NCBI RefSeq assembly: GCF_019218885.1
Contig: NZ_JAHUWT010000003.1
Coordinates: 186,001 to 250,000, forward strand
Source of the DNA: Bordetella sp. BOR01
Lineage (GTDB): Bacteria; Pseudomonadota; Gammaproteobacteria; Burkholderiales; Burkholderiaceae_B
DNA length: 64,000 nt
Direction of reading: 5' to 3'
Part shown: piece by piece, positions 28,029-36,457 of the stretch
Layout of the letters: each line of letters opens with the position of its first letter
Position numbering within the stretch: position 1 is the first letter of the stretch
The notes under the pieces: generated by a model
What the model was told of the DNA's origin: nothing
The model's input: only the letters and a program-made list of their open reading frames with translations
Database searches by the model: none
Position numbers and translations under genes: made by a program

Positions 28029-28409
28029 ATGCCCGTAGAACCCGACACCCAGGCCGGCCCTTTGCGCCAATACCAGGACCCGTCCTATCGCCCGCTGTGC
28101 GCCAACCTGGGCGAGGTGCGCGCGCACATCGACCGCCTCGACGACGAGATCGTGCGGTTGATTGCCGAGCGCGCCATGTATGTGAAGGACGCCGCGCGCT
28201 TCAAGCGCGATGCGTTCCAGGTCAGTGCGCCGGCACGCCAGGCCGAAGTCTATGCGCGGGCGCGCGAACTGGCGCGCCGGCATGACCAGGGTTTCGAGAA
28301 CCTGGAAGAAGTGGTCGAGGCAACCTACCGCGCCATGGTGGCGGCCTTTATCGCCAACGAGCAGCACTACTTCAAAAAAATGACATCCCCAGGAGAACCC
28401 CATGCATGA
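28029..28409 (+). CDS. PchB/AroQ-like chorismate mutase-fold protein
   Basis: 126 residues, all-helical AroQ fold. It aligns by eye better with isochorismate-pyruvate lyase PchB than with chorismate mutase: V-R-A-H-I-D-R-L-D, Y-V-K-D-A-A-R-F-K and the C-terminal N-E-Q-H-Y-F correspond to PchB's I-R-E-A-I-D-R-I-D, Y-V-K-A-A-S-R-F-K and A-E-Q-I-K-Y-W. The catalytic Arg, Lys and Gln positions are kept. PchB makes salicylate plus pyruvate from isochorismate. No isochorismate synthase is nearby, so in this catabolic setting it may act on another compound. Its 3' end overlaps the next Bug gene by 8 bases. Confidence 0.78.
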   Translation: MPVEPDTQAGPLRQYQDPSYRPLCANLGEVRAHIDRLDDEIVRLIAERAMYVKDAARFKRDAFQVSAPARQAEVYARARELARRHDQGFENLEEVVEATYRAMVAAFIANEQHYFKKMTSPGEPHA

Positions 28410-29388
28410 CTACACCGCCAGCCGCTGGCGCCACCGGCTGCTCTGCGCCGTCCTGATCCTGATGCCGCTGGCCGCGGCGCAGGCCGCCGACTGGCCGGCG
28501 CAACCGTTGAAACTGGTGGTGCCATTCGGCCCCGGGTCCAGCCCGGACCAGGTGGCGCGCATCGTCGGCGAGCGGGCCGGCACGATCCTGGGGCAACCCG
28601 TCGTGGTCGAGAACAAGCCTGGCGCCAGCGGCAATATCGGCACCCATGCCATCGCCAACGCCAAGCCCGACGGCTACACCTTCGGCGTGTCGATCACCGG
28701 CCCGCTGGTGAACAACACGGTGCTGTTCGACAAGCTGCCTTACGATCCCTTCAAGGACCTGGCCGCGCTGACACTGGGCGTGCACCAGCCCAACGTGCTG
28801 GTCGTGCCGTCCAAGTCGGGCATTTCCAGCATCGGGGAACTGCTCGATGCGTTGAAGCAGCACCCCGACCAATACAATTTTCCGTCGCCCGGCGCCGGCA
28901 CGGTCTCGCATTTGTCGGTCGAGCTCATGCTGCAGCGCATCGGCGCCAAGGCGGTGCACGTGCCCTACCCCTCGTCGCCGGCGGCGTTGAGCTCGGTGAT
29001 CGCCGGCGACACCCAGTTCGCGGCGCTGCCGCCCATTGCCGTCATGCCCATGGTGAAAGACGGCCGCCTGAAAGCCCTGGCGGTGACCTCGTCGAAGCGG
29101 TCGGCCCTGTTGCCCGATATCCCCACGCTGGCCGAGGTGGGCGTGCCGGGCATCGAGGGTTCTGCCTGGATCGGCTTTGTCGTATCGTCCCAGGTACCCG
29201 CCGATATCCGGAAGAAGCTGTCCGATGCGCTGATCCAGGCCATCCACGACCCGGCGGTGCAGCAGCGGCTGCAGGCGCAGTACATGGACCCGGTGGGCGA
29301 CACCCCGGCCGAATTCCGCGCCTATATGGACGACGAGCTGCAGCGCTGGAAGCCGCTGATCAAGCAGTTGGGCATCCAGGCCCAGTAA
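28402..29388 (+). CDS. Bug-family TTT solute-binding protein
   Basis: 328 residues with a signal peptide (cleavage near A-A-Q-A-A, about residue 28). Family blocks are W-P-A-Q-P-L-K-L-V-V-P-F-G-P-G, V-E-N-K-P-G-A-S-G-N-I-G-T and P-D-G-Y-T-F-G. It overlaps the PchB-like gene by 8 bases, suggesting translational coupling, and is followed 23 bp later by the FAD oxidoreductase gene. It is the third plus-strand Bug gene of the cluster. Confidence 0.88.
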   Translation: MHDYTASRWRHRLLCAVLILMPLAAAQAADWPAQPLKLVVPFGPGSSPDQVARIVGERAGTILGQPVVVENKPGASGNIGTHAIANAKPDGYTFGVSITGPLVNNTVLFDKLPYDPFKDLAALTLGVHQPNVLVVPSKSGISSIGELLDALKQHPDQYNFPSPGAGTVSHLSVELMLQRIGAKAVHVPYPSSPAALSSVIAGDTQFAALPPIAVMPMVKDGRLKALAVTSSKRSALLPDIPTLAEVGVPGIEGSAWIGFVVSSQVPADIRKKLSDALIQAIHDPAVQQRLQAQYMDPVGDTPAEFRAYMDDELQRWKPLIKQLGIQAQ

Positions 29389-29411
29389 TGCACACACGCA
29401 AGGAGCAAGCG

Positions 29412-30764
29412 ATGTACGTCACCGAACCCGCGCGCCAGATTCCGGTGCATGGCGAATACGACGTGGTCGTGCTGGGCGGCGGCCCGGCCGGCCTGCTGGC
29501 GGCGGCCAGCGCCGCACGCAACGGCGCCATGGTGCTGCTGGCCGAGCGCTATGGCTTCCTGGGCGGCATGGGCACGGCGGCGGGCGTCTCGAATTTCTGC
29601 GGGCTGCACGCCAATGTGCATGGCGATATCCGTCAGGTGGTGCATGGCATGGCAGACGACCTGCTGGACCGCATGCGCGCACTGGACGGCCTGAACGACC
29701 CGCACCTGATCCTGGGCAAGATCCACGCCCAGGCCTACGATGTGTCGGCCTTCAAGTGCGCGGCCGACGGCCTGCTGCACGACAGCGGCGCCCGGGTGCT
29801 GTTCCATGCACTGGCCACGGGCATCGTGCGCGGCGCGGATGGCGCGGTGGACGCCTTGCTGCTGGAAACCAAGTCGGGGCCCCGTGCGGTGCGCGGCCGC
29901 GTGTTCATCGACTGCTCGGGCGATGCCGACATTGCCCAGTGGGCCGGCCTGCCCTTCGAAAAAGGCGATGGCCAGGGCCACATGATGTATCCCACCCTGA
30001 TGTTCAAGGTGGGCAACGTCGACGGCGAACGTGCCCGCGAGGCCTGGAAGATCATTCCGCAGCTGATGGATGAGGCCGAGGCCAGCGGCGAATTCCGTTT
30101 CCCGCGGCGCGGTGCCATCGTGCGCCCCCAGAAGCACGATTACGAATGGCGGGTCAACGTGACCCAGCTCAGCAATCCCGACGGCTCGGCCGCCGACGGC
30201 ACCGATGCCCTGTCGCTGTCGGCCGGCGAACTGGAAGGCCGCCGGCAGATCGTCGACTACCTGGCGTTCCTGCGCGCGCGGGTGCCGGGCTTCGAGCGCG
30301 CCTACGTGCTGGATATCGCCCCGCAACTGGGCATACGCGAAACGCGCCGCATCGTGGCCGAATACATGCTCAGCCGCGACGACGTGCTGGGGTGCGCCGA
30401 TTTCGCCGACAGCATCGGCGTCAATGGCTGGCCGCTGGAAATCCACGTGGCGGGCGACGTGCAGTGGGTATGGCCGCCGATTCCGCAATCGCGCGGCTAC
30501 AACCAGCTGCCGCTGCGCATGATCGTGCCGCGCCAGGCCCCTGGCGCGGCGCGCAACGTGCTGGTGGCGGGCCGCTGCGCCGGCATGACGCACGAAGGCC
30601 AGTCGGCCGCGCGCGTCAGCGGCAGTTGCTTTGTCATGGGCGAAGCGGCCGGCACCGCCGCCGCGCTGGCGTTGCGCGCCGGCGTGGCCCCCGGCCAGCT
30701 GCCCGCGGCGGCATTGCAAGACCAACTGCGCCATCAGGGCGCCTTCCTGGGCGAGCCGGCATGA
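29412..30764 (+). CDS. FAD-dependent oxidoreductase (FAD_oxidored/GG-family)
   Basis: 450 residues. The FAD-binding Rossmann motif V-V-V-L-G-G-G-P-A-G-L-L-A-A is near residues 19-32, followed by E-R-Y-G-F-L-G-G-M-G-T-A, typical of Pfam FAD_oxidored proteins. I-D-C-S-G-D-A-D-I-A and a C-terminal G-R-C-A-G-M-T-H-E-G-Q-S-A-A-R-V complete the FAD site. Substrate unknown; relatives occur in catabolic operons and may dehydrogenate or reduce ring compounds. ATG 29412 is preferred over 29388 because AAGGAG lies 6 bases before it. Confidence 0.75.
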   Translation: MYVTEPARQIPVHGEYDVVVLGGGPAGLLAAASAARNGAMVLLAERYGFLGGMGTAAGVSNFCGLHANVHGDIRQVVHGMADDLLDRMRALDGLNDPHLILGKIHAQAYDVSAFKCAADGLLHDSGARVLFHALATGIVRGADGAVDALLLETKSGPRAVRGRVFIDCSGDADIAQWAGLPFEKGDGQGHMMYPTLMFKVGNVDGERAREAWKIIPQLMDEAEASGEFRFPRRGAIVRPQKHDYEWRVNVTQLSNPDGSAADGTDALSLSAGELEGRRQIVDYLAFLRARVPGFERAYVLDIAPQLGIRETRRIVAEYMLSRDDVLGCADFADSIGVNGWPLEIHVAGDVQWVWPPIPQSRGYNQLPLRMIVPRQAPGAARNVLVAGRCAGMTHEGQSAARVSGSCFVMGEAAGTAAALALRAGVAPGQLPAAALQDQLRHQGAFLGEPA

Positions 30765-30831
30765 TGCGGCCCGCCATTCTTTCCCGGCCCCCGCGTGGGC
30801 ACGGCCAGCAAGCCCGCAGGAGCACGACACC

Positions 30832-32028
30832 ATGAGCAGTACGACGACAACTCAATCGGCCATCGTGGTCGGCGGCGGCATCGGCGGCCTGGCCGCCGCC
30901 CTGGCATTGACCCGCCAAGGCATCGCCGTGCAGTTGCTGGAACAAGCCAGCCACATCGGCGAGATCGGCGCGGGCATCCAGCTGGGCCCCAATGCCTTCG
31001 CCGCGCTGGATGCCCTGGGCGTCGGCCAGACCGCGCGCAGCCGCGCGGTCTTTACCGACCATATCATCATGATGGATGCGGTCGATGCCAATGAAGTGGT
31101 GCGCATCGACACGGGCGCCGCGTTCCGCGAACGGTTTGGCGGCCCCTACGCCGTCATCCACCGCGCCGACATCCATTTATCCATCCTGGAAGCAGTGCAG
31201 CGCGACCCGCTGATCAGTTTCCGCACCTCGACCCAGATCGCCGATGTGCGCGAAGACGGCGCGCAGGTCGAAGTGATAGACACCCAGGGCCAGCGCCACC
31301 GCGCCGATGCGGTGATCGGCTGCGATGGTGTCAAGTCGGTGATCCGCGAACGCATGGTGGGCGATCCGGCCCGCGTGACCGGCCACGTCGTGTACCGCGC
31401 GGTAGTGGAACGCGACAACATGCCCGAAGAGCTGCGCATCAACGCCCCCGTGCTGTGGGCCGGGCCGCGCTGCCACCTGGTGCACTACCCCTTGCGCGGC
31501 GGCCAGCAATACAACCTGGTGGTCACCTTCCACAGCCGCGAACAAGAAGAATGGGGCGTGCGCGACGGCAGCAAGGAAGAAGTGCTGAGCTACTTCCAGG
31601 GCATCCACCCGCGCCCGCACCAGATGCTGGACCGCCCCACCTCGTGGCGACGCTGGGCCACGGCCGATCGCGAGCCCGTCGAGCACTGGGGCCAGGGCCG
31701 CGTCACCCTGCTGGGCGACGCCGCGCATCCCATGACCCAGTACATGGCGCAAGGCGCCTGCATGGCCCTGGAAGATGCGGCCACGCTGGGCGCGGCCGTG
31801 CAGGCCTGCGACGGCGACCTGCAGGCGGCGTTCCGGCGATACGAATCGGTACGCATCCCGCGCAGCGCGCGCGTGGTATGGTCCACCCGCGAAATGGGCC
31901 GCATCTATCACGCTCAAGGTGTCGAACGGCAAGTGCGCAACAGCCTGTGGGCAGGCAAGACGCAGGAGCAGTTCTATGGGGCGCTGCAGTGGCTGTATGG
32001 CTGGCGGGTAGAGAACTGCCTGCAGTGA
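30832..32028 (+). CDS. 3-hydroxybenzoate 6-hydroxylase
   Basis: 398-residue class A flavin monooxygenase. The FAD motif is V-V-G-G-G-I-G-G-L, the C-D-G-V-K-S motif is present, and the second FAD motif is G-D-A-A-H-P-M-T-Q-Y-M-A-Q-G-A-C-M-A. The blocks E-W-G-V-R-D-G-S, Y-F-Q-G-I-H-P-R-P-H-Q-M and P-T-S-W-R-R-W-A-T-A-D-R-E-P-V are characteristic of 3-hydroxybenzoate 6-monooxygenases (XlnD/MhbM/NagX group). It hydroxylates 3-hydroxybenzoate para to the hydroxyl with NADH and O2, giving gentisate, the substrate of the dioxygenase that opens the cluster. It is the last plus-strand gene before a hairpin. Confidence 0.88.
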   Translation: MSSTTTTQSAIVVGGGIGGLAAALALTRQGIAVQLLEQASHIGEIGAGIQLGPNAFAALDALGVGQTARSRAVFTDHIIMMDAVDANEVVRIDTGAAFRERFGGPYAVIHRADIHLSILEAVQRDPLISFRTSTQIADVREDGAQVEVIDTQGQRHRADAVIGCDGVKSVIRERMVGDPARVTGHVVYRAVVERDNMPEELRINAPVLWAGPRCHLVHYPLRGGQQYNLVVTFHSREQEEWGVRDGSKEEVLSYFQGIHPRPHQMLDRPTSWRRWATADREPVEHWGQGRVTLLGDAAHPMTQYMAQGACMALEDAATLGAAVQACDGDLQAAFRRYESVRIPRSARVVWSTREMGRIYHAQGVERQVRNSLWAGKTQEQFYGALQWLYGWRVENCLQ

Positions 32029-32077
32029 TGTAGCCCGCCCATGCGCGAAAGCAATGGCCAGCCGCGCTGGGCAGCGG

Positions 32078-32112
32078 CAGGTGTCAGGCTCCCGCAGGGT
32101 GCCTGACACCTG
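32078..32112. terminator. perfect 12-bp hairpin between convergent genes
   Basis: CAGGTGTCAGGC (32078-32089) and GCCTGACACCTG (32101-32112) are perfect complements around an 11-nt loop. It sits between the 3' ends of the 3-hydroxybenzoate hydroxylase gene and the opposing Bug gene, so it may end transcription from both sides, although there is no T-tract. Confidence 0.55.
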
Positions 32113-32131
32113 GCCGTTCATTTCTGGCCGA

Positions 32132-33157
32132 TCAGTTCAGGCTGGCCCCAGACAACTTGACGATCTCCTGGTACTTGTCTTTCTCGTTCTTCACGAACTC
32201 GGCAAACGCCTCCGCACTCATGGGCTCGGCCTCCGACCCCATGGCCAGCAGGCGCTGGCGCACATCCGGCAGGCGCAGGGCATCAGCGTAGGCCTTGTTC
32301 AGCTTGGCCACCACATCGGCAGGCGTGCCGCCGGTGGTGAACACCCCGAACCACGTCCCCAGGTCGAAACCCTTGACGCCCGCCTCATCCATGGTGGGCA
32401 CATCGGCCAGCAGCGACGAACGCTGCAGCGTGGTCACGGCCAGCGCCTTGACCTTGCCGTCCTTGATCAGCGGCGCCGAGGCGGCCAGGTTGTCGAACAT
32501 GAAATCCGACTGCCCGCCCAGCAGCGCCAACTGCGCCGGCGCAGCGCCCTGGTACGGTACATGCACCACGTCGATGCCGGCACGCGCCTTCAGCAGCTCG
32601 CCCGCCAGGTGGCCGGCGCTGCCGTTGCCGCCCGAACCGTAGTTCAGGCGATCCGGGTTCTTCTTGGCGTAGGCGATCAGGTCGGCCAGCGACGCAATGT
32701 CGTTCTTCTTGGCGAACTCGACGTTCATCACCAGCACATTGGGCACCGCGGCCACGATGGTGACCGGCGCGAAGTCCTTGATGGGATCGTACGGCAGGTT
32801 GGCGAACAGCCATGGATTGATGGCATGCGTGGCCACCGCGCCCATCACCAGCGTATAGCCGTCGGGTTCGGCCTTGGCGGCCAGGTCGGCGCCGATATTG
32901 CCGCCCGCGCCGGAGCGGTTCTCGACAATGATCGGCTGGCCCAGCGAGGCACGCACTTTCTCGGCCAGCAGGCGGGCGGTGGAATCGAGCGGGCCGCCAG
33001 GAGGATACGGCACCACGAAGCGCAGCGGCTTGGTGGGGAAATCGGTGCTCTGCGCGGTAGCGGGCGCCATCCACGACAGGGCCGCGGCCAAGGCCACGGC
33101 GCCGCGCACCAGGGCTCGGCGGGTGGACGAAACAGGGGAAGTTTGCGGGTTGCGCAT
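32132..33157 (-). CDS. Bug-family TTT solute-binding protein
   Basis: 341 residues. The N-terminus has T-R-R-A-L-V-R-G followed by a hydrophobic stretch to A-T-A-Q-S (about residue 36), a long signal peptide with a Tat-like double Arg. Family blocks are F-P-T-K-P-L-R-F-V-V-P-Y-P-P-G-G, V-E-N-R-S-G-A-G-G-N-I-G and P-D-G-Y-T-L. It faces the gentisate cluster from the other side of the hairpin, so it is transcribed separately. Ligand unknown. Confidence 0.88.
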   Translation of the reverse strand: MRNPQTSPVSSTRRALVRGAVALAAALSWMAPATAQSTDFPTKPLRFVVPYPPGGPLDSTARLLAEKVRASLGQPIIVENRSGAGGNIGADLAAKAEPDGYTLVMGAVATHAINPWLFANLPYDPIKDFAPVTIVAAVPNVLVMNVEFAKKNDIASLADLIAYAKKNPDRLNYGSGGNGSAGHLAGELLKARAGIDVVHVPYQGAAPAQLALLGGQSDFMFDNLAASAPLIKDGKVKALAVTTLQRSSLLADVPTMDEAGVKGFDLGTWFGVFTTGGTPADVVAKLNKAYADALRLPDVRQRLLAMGSEAEPMSAEAFAEFVKNEKDKYQEIVKLSGASLN

Positions 33158-33402
33158 TTGTTTTGGTCTCCAGTAGGGGCTTCTGTGCGGCAGCTAGCAT
33201 ACTCCAGCCCCTGCGGCCAAGTGCCTGGAACAACGGCAAGCGGCCCCGCTTGGTCGGTCGATTGGCCAGGCTGCGTCGGGTCATGATGGCGTGCCTTGTG
33301 GCGAATCATTAAGAATCAATTACTTTCGTTAACTTACATTATGCAAGCAAAACGACAGCAAATTGACATGTATGGTTCGACATCCACCCAAGCCCCAACG
33401 CC

Positions 33403-34548
33403 ATGAACATTCTCTACACGAACTTCCACGCCGGCCCGGATATTGGTGGGCACACCATTTATGTATCGCGACTGGCGGCGGGCCTGTCGGGGAAGTGCCG
33501 CATCGCCGTGGCAGTCCCTGCCACGAGTGCGCTGTATGCGCTTGCCGGGCAGATTCCTGGCGTTACGCGGCACCCCCAGGACTATCCCTCGCGCATATAC
33601 AAGCTTCCCGCCGCCTTGCGCACGATGCGCGCCCTGTTGAAAGCGGGGCGCTTCGACGTCGTCCACGTCAACGGATCGGCCGACCACCGGCTGGTGATCA
33701 TGGCGACGCGCTTCATGAAGAACAAGCCGCGCATCGTCTTCACCAAGCACAACAATATTCCCATCTCGCGCGCCAGCGCCACGCTGCGCGCCCGCTGCGG
33801 CACAGACCACGTCATCGCGGTGTGCAAGCACGTCGAGCGCGCGGTGCGAGACAGCCCTTATCGCGCATGCGGCATCAGCACCGTCTTCAATGGCGTGGAC
33901 ACCGCATACCTGAGCCCGGCCGATGACGCAGAGGCAGCCGCCCATCGCCGCGCCTTGCTGGGCGAACGCGCCGAAGGCCGCATCGTGCTGGGCAGCAACG
34001 CGGGCACCGCCTCTTACAAATCCTGGCTCGATATCGTGCGCGCCGTCGCCCTGCTGCCCGCCGAGGTCGCCGACCGCTTCCATATCGCGCTGGCCGGCGA
34101 ACCCTTCAGTAAATCGCAGCAGGCCGAGCTCGACGCATCGGGCATGAACGGCCGCGTCACCCATGCCGGCTCGCTCAAGGACGTCCGGCCTTTCATTGCC
34201 GCCATCGATGTGGGCTTCGTGCTGTCGACCCGCGTAGAGACGATCTCGTTCGCCTGCCGCGAGATGATGGCCATGGGCAAGCCTGTGATCGTCACCGACT
34301 ATGCCGGCCTGCCCGAGAACATCGACCCGGGCCGCGATGGCTGGGTGGTGCCGCCGGCTCAGCCCGAAGCCCTGGCAGAATTGCTGGGCGGCATGGCTCG
34401 CGGCCTCTACGACCTGCGGGAAATGGGACGGGCCGCCCGGCGCAAGAGCCTGGAATCGTTCGGCCTGCAGCGCTTCCTGGACAGCACCGCGCATGTGTAC
34501 CGGGCAGTAACCGGGCAGCCTGCGGCAGGCCACTCCTTGCAGCCCTAG
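33403..34548 (+). CDS. glycosyltransferase family 4 (GT-B fold)
   Basis: 381 residues. The N-terminal lobe begins M-N-I-L-Y-T-N-F-H-A-G-P-D-I-G-G-H-T and has F-D-V-V-H-V-N-G-S-A-D. The C-terminal lobe has the family-4 nucleotide-sugar segment with E-T-I-S-F-A-C-R-E-M-M-A-M-G-K-P-V-I-V-T-D-Y-A-G, followed by P-E-N-I-D-P-G-R-D-G-W-V-V-P. It transfers a sugar from a nucleotide donor, probably onto LPS core or another surface glycan. The gene stands alone; the 245 bp upstream are AT-rich (TTAAGAATCAATTACTTTCG at about 33309) with a TTGACA at 33363 but no matching -10. Confidence 0.85.
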   Translation: MNILYTNFHAGPDIGGHTIYVSRLAAGLSGKCRIAVAVPATSALYALAGQIPGVTRHPQDYPSRIYKLPAALRTMRALLKAGRFDVVHVNGSADHRLVIMATRFMKNKPRIVFTKHNNIPISRASATLRARCGTDHVIAVCKHVERAVRDSPYRACGISTVFNGVDTAYLSPADDAEAAAHRRALLGERAEGRIVLGSNAGTASYKSWLDIVRAVALLPAEVADRFHIALAGEPFSKSQQAELDASGMNGRVTHAGSLKDVRPFIAAIDVGFVLSTRVETISFACREMMAMGKPVIVTDYAGLPENIDPGRDGWVVPPAQPEALAELLGGMARGLYDLREMGRAARRKSLESFGLQRFLDSTAHVYRAVTGQPAAGHSLQP

Positions 34549-34554
34549 CCGCCC

Positions 34555-35295
34555 TCAGTGCAGGATCTGGCTCAGGAACAGCTTGGTACGTTCGTTCTGC
34601 GGGTTGTCGAAGAACTCGTCCGGGCTGTTCTGTTCGATGATCTCGCCGCGATCCATGAAAATGACGCGGTTGGCCACCTTGCGCGCAAAGCCCATTTCAT
34701 GCGTCACGCACAGCATGGTCATGCCGCTTTCCTGTGCCAGCGTCACCATCACATCCAGCACTTCCTTCACCATTTCGGGATCCAGGGCCGACGTGGGCTC
34801 ATCGAACAGCATGATCTTGGGGCTCATGCACAGCGAACGCGCGATCGCCACGCGCTGCTGCTGGCCGCCTGACAACTGGCCGGGATACTTATTGGCCTGC
34901 TCCGGAATGCGCACGCGCTCCAGGTACTTCATGGCGGCGGCCTCGGCCTCGGCGCGCGGCTTCTTCAGCACCCAGGTGGGGCCCAGCGTCAGGTTCTCCA
35001 GCACGGTCAGGTGCGGAAACAGGTTGAAGTGCTGGAACACCATGCCCACGTCGCGGCGTATGGTCTCGATGTGCTTCAGGTCGTTGGTGAGCTCGGTGCC
35101 GTCGACGATGATATGGCCCTGCTGGTGCTCTTCCAGCCGATTGATGCAGCGGATCATGGTCGACTTGCCCGAACCGGACGGACCGCACACCACGATACGT
35201 TCACCGGGCGCCACGTCCAGGTTGATGTTGCGCAGCACGTGGAACTGGCCGTACCACTTGTTCACGTTCTGCATGCGGATGATGGCATCACTCAT
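34555..35295 (-). CDS. aapP: polar amino-acid ABC transporter ATP-binding protein
   Basis: 246 residues. Walker [10 protein letters not shown] is at about residues 38-46, signature L-S-G-G-Q-Q-Q-R, Walker [13 protein letters not shown] and switch His in [10 protein letters not shown], all as in the GlnQ/GltL/AapP amino-acid importer class. It powers uptake with the two permeases upstream. It starts at ATG 35295 with GGGAG upstream; the frame extends 20 codons further upstream, across the gap to the permease gene, without a good start. It is the last gene of the minus-strand aapJQMP-type operon. The symbol follows operon similarity. Confidence 0.88.
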   Translation of the reverse strand: MSDAIIRMQNVNKWYGQFHVLRNINLDVAPGERIVVCGPSGSGKSTMIRCINRLEEHQQGHIIVDGTELTNDLKHIETIRRDVGMVFQHFNLFPHLTVLENLTLGPTWVLKKPRAEAEAAAMKYLERVRIPEQANKYPGQLSGGQQQRVAIARSLCMSPKIMLFDEPTSALDPEMVKEVLDVMVTLAQESGMTMLCVTHEMGFARKVANRVIFMDRGEIIEQNSPDEFFDNPQNERTKLFLSQILH

Positions 35296-35355
35296 GCCTG
35301 TACTCCCATAAGGTGCGCCAGCCCGGCTCGCCACTGGCGAGCGCGGGCCCGGCAA

Positions 35356-36456
35356 CTATCGTTGGTGCCCGGCCGCCAGGCGCTTTTCCAGGCGTTGGCT
35401 GTATTTCGACATCGAAAAGCAGAACACGAAGTAGATCAGCGAGATGAAGATATAGGCCTCGACCCCGAAGCCGCGCCAGGCGGCATCCGACAGCGCCGCC
35501 TTGGCGGCCAGCGTCAGGTCGAAGATGCCGATGATCACCACCAGCGACGTATCCTTGAACAACGCGATGAAAATGCTGACCAGGGGCGGGATCACGATAC
35601 GCAGCGCCTGCGGCAGGATGATCTTGTTCATCTGTTGCCAGTAGCTCAGGCCCAGCGAATCGGCACCCTCGTATTGCCCCTTCGGGATAGCCTGCAAGCC
35701 GCCGCGCACGGTCTCGGCGATGTACGCCGCCGCGAACATGATGATGGCGATCTGCGCGCGCAGCAGCTTGTCGATGGAAAAACCCACCGGCAAGAACAGC
35801 GGCAGCATCACCGACGACATGAACAGCAGGCTGATCAGGGGCACGCCGCGGATCAGCTCGATATACACGACGCACAGCGCCTTGATGGCCGGCATTTTCG
35901 ACTTGCGGCCCAGCGCCAGCAGCACGCCGAACGGGAACGCGAAGGCAATGCCGAAGGTCGACAGGATCAGCGTCAGCGGCAGGCCGCCCCACTGCGCGTT
36001 CTCGACGTAGGTCAGGCCCAGCACGCCGCCCCACATCAGCACCGCCACGGCGCTCAGGCCGACGATCCAGATCAGGGCCAGGCGCAGGTTCCAGAAGCGG
36101 CGCAGGCCGCTGCAGATGATGACCCCGATCAAGATCAGGGTGGCCAGCAGCGGACGCCACTGCTCGTCGTAGGGATACGTGCCGAACAGGATCAGGCGGT
36201 GCTTCTCGGCGATGAACGCCCAGCATGCGCCGGCGGCCTTGCGGCATTCCTGCGCGGTCGACGAGGTGAAGTCCGCCTGCAGGAAAGCCCATTCGACCAG
36301 GGCCGGCACGGACATCAGCAGTATCCAGGCCACCAGCACCGTGGCCAGGATGCTCAAGGGCGACGAGAACAAGCGCTCTTTCAGCCAGGCCCACACGCCC
36401 ACTTGGCTGCGGGGCGGCGGCAGGCCTTCGCTGGGGATAGGCGTAGTCGTGCTCAT
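35356..36456 (-). CDS. aapM: polar amino-acid ABC transporter permease (AapM-like)
   Basis: 366 residues. A long N-terminal part with an extra hydrophobic helix and loop (about residues 35-170) precedes the standard HisM-type permease domain. This contains Y-I-E-L-I-R-G-V-P-L-I-S-L-L-F and the EAA-like loop A-D-S-L-G-L-S-Y-W-Q-Q-M. The long N-terminal region is typical of AapM/BztC as opposed to GlnP. It starts at ATG 36456, one base after the stop of the upstream permease (TGATATG), so translation is coupled. Confidence 0.88.
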   Translation of the reverse strand: MSTTTPIPSEGLPPPRSQVGVWAWLKERLFSSPLSILATVLVAWILLMSVPALVEWAFLQADFTSSTAQECRKAAGACWAFIAEKHRLILFGTYPYDEQWRPLLATLILIGVIICSGLRRFWNLRLALIWIVGLSAVAVLMWGGVLGLTYVENAQWGGLPLTLILSTFGIAFAFPFGVLLALGRKSKMPAIKALCVVYIELIRGVPLISLLFMSSVMLPLFLPVGFSIDKLLRAQIAIIMFAAAYIAETVRGGLQAIPKGQYEGADSLGLSYWQQMNKIILPQALRIVIPPLVSIFIALFKDTSLVVIIGIFDLTLAAKAALSDAAWRGFGVEAYIFISLIYFVFCFSMSKYSQRLEKRLAAGHQR

Positions 36457-36457
36457 A

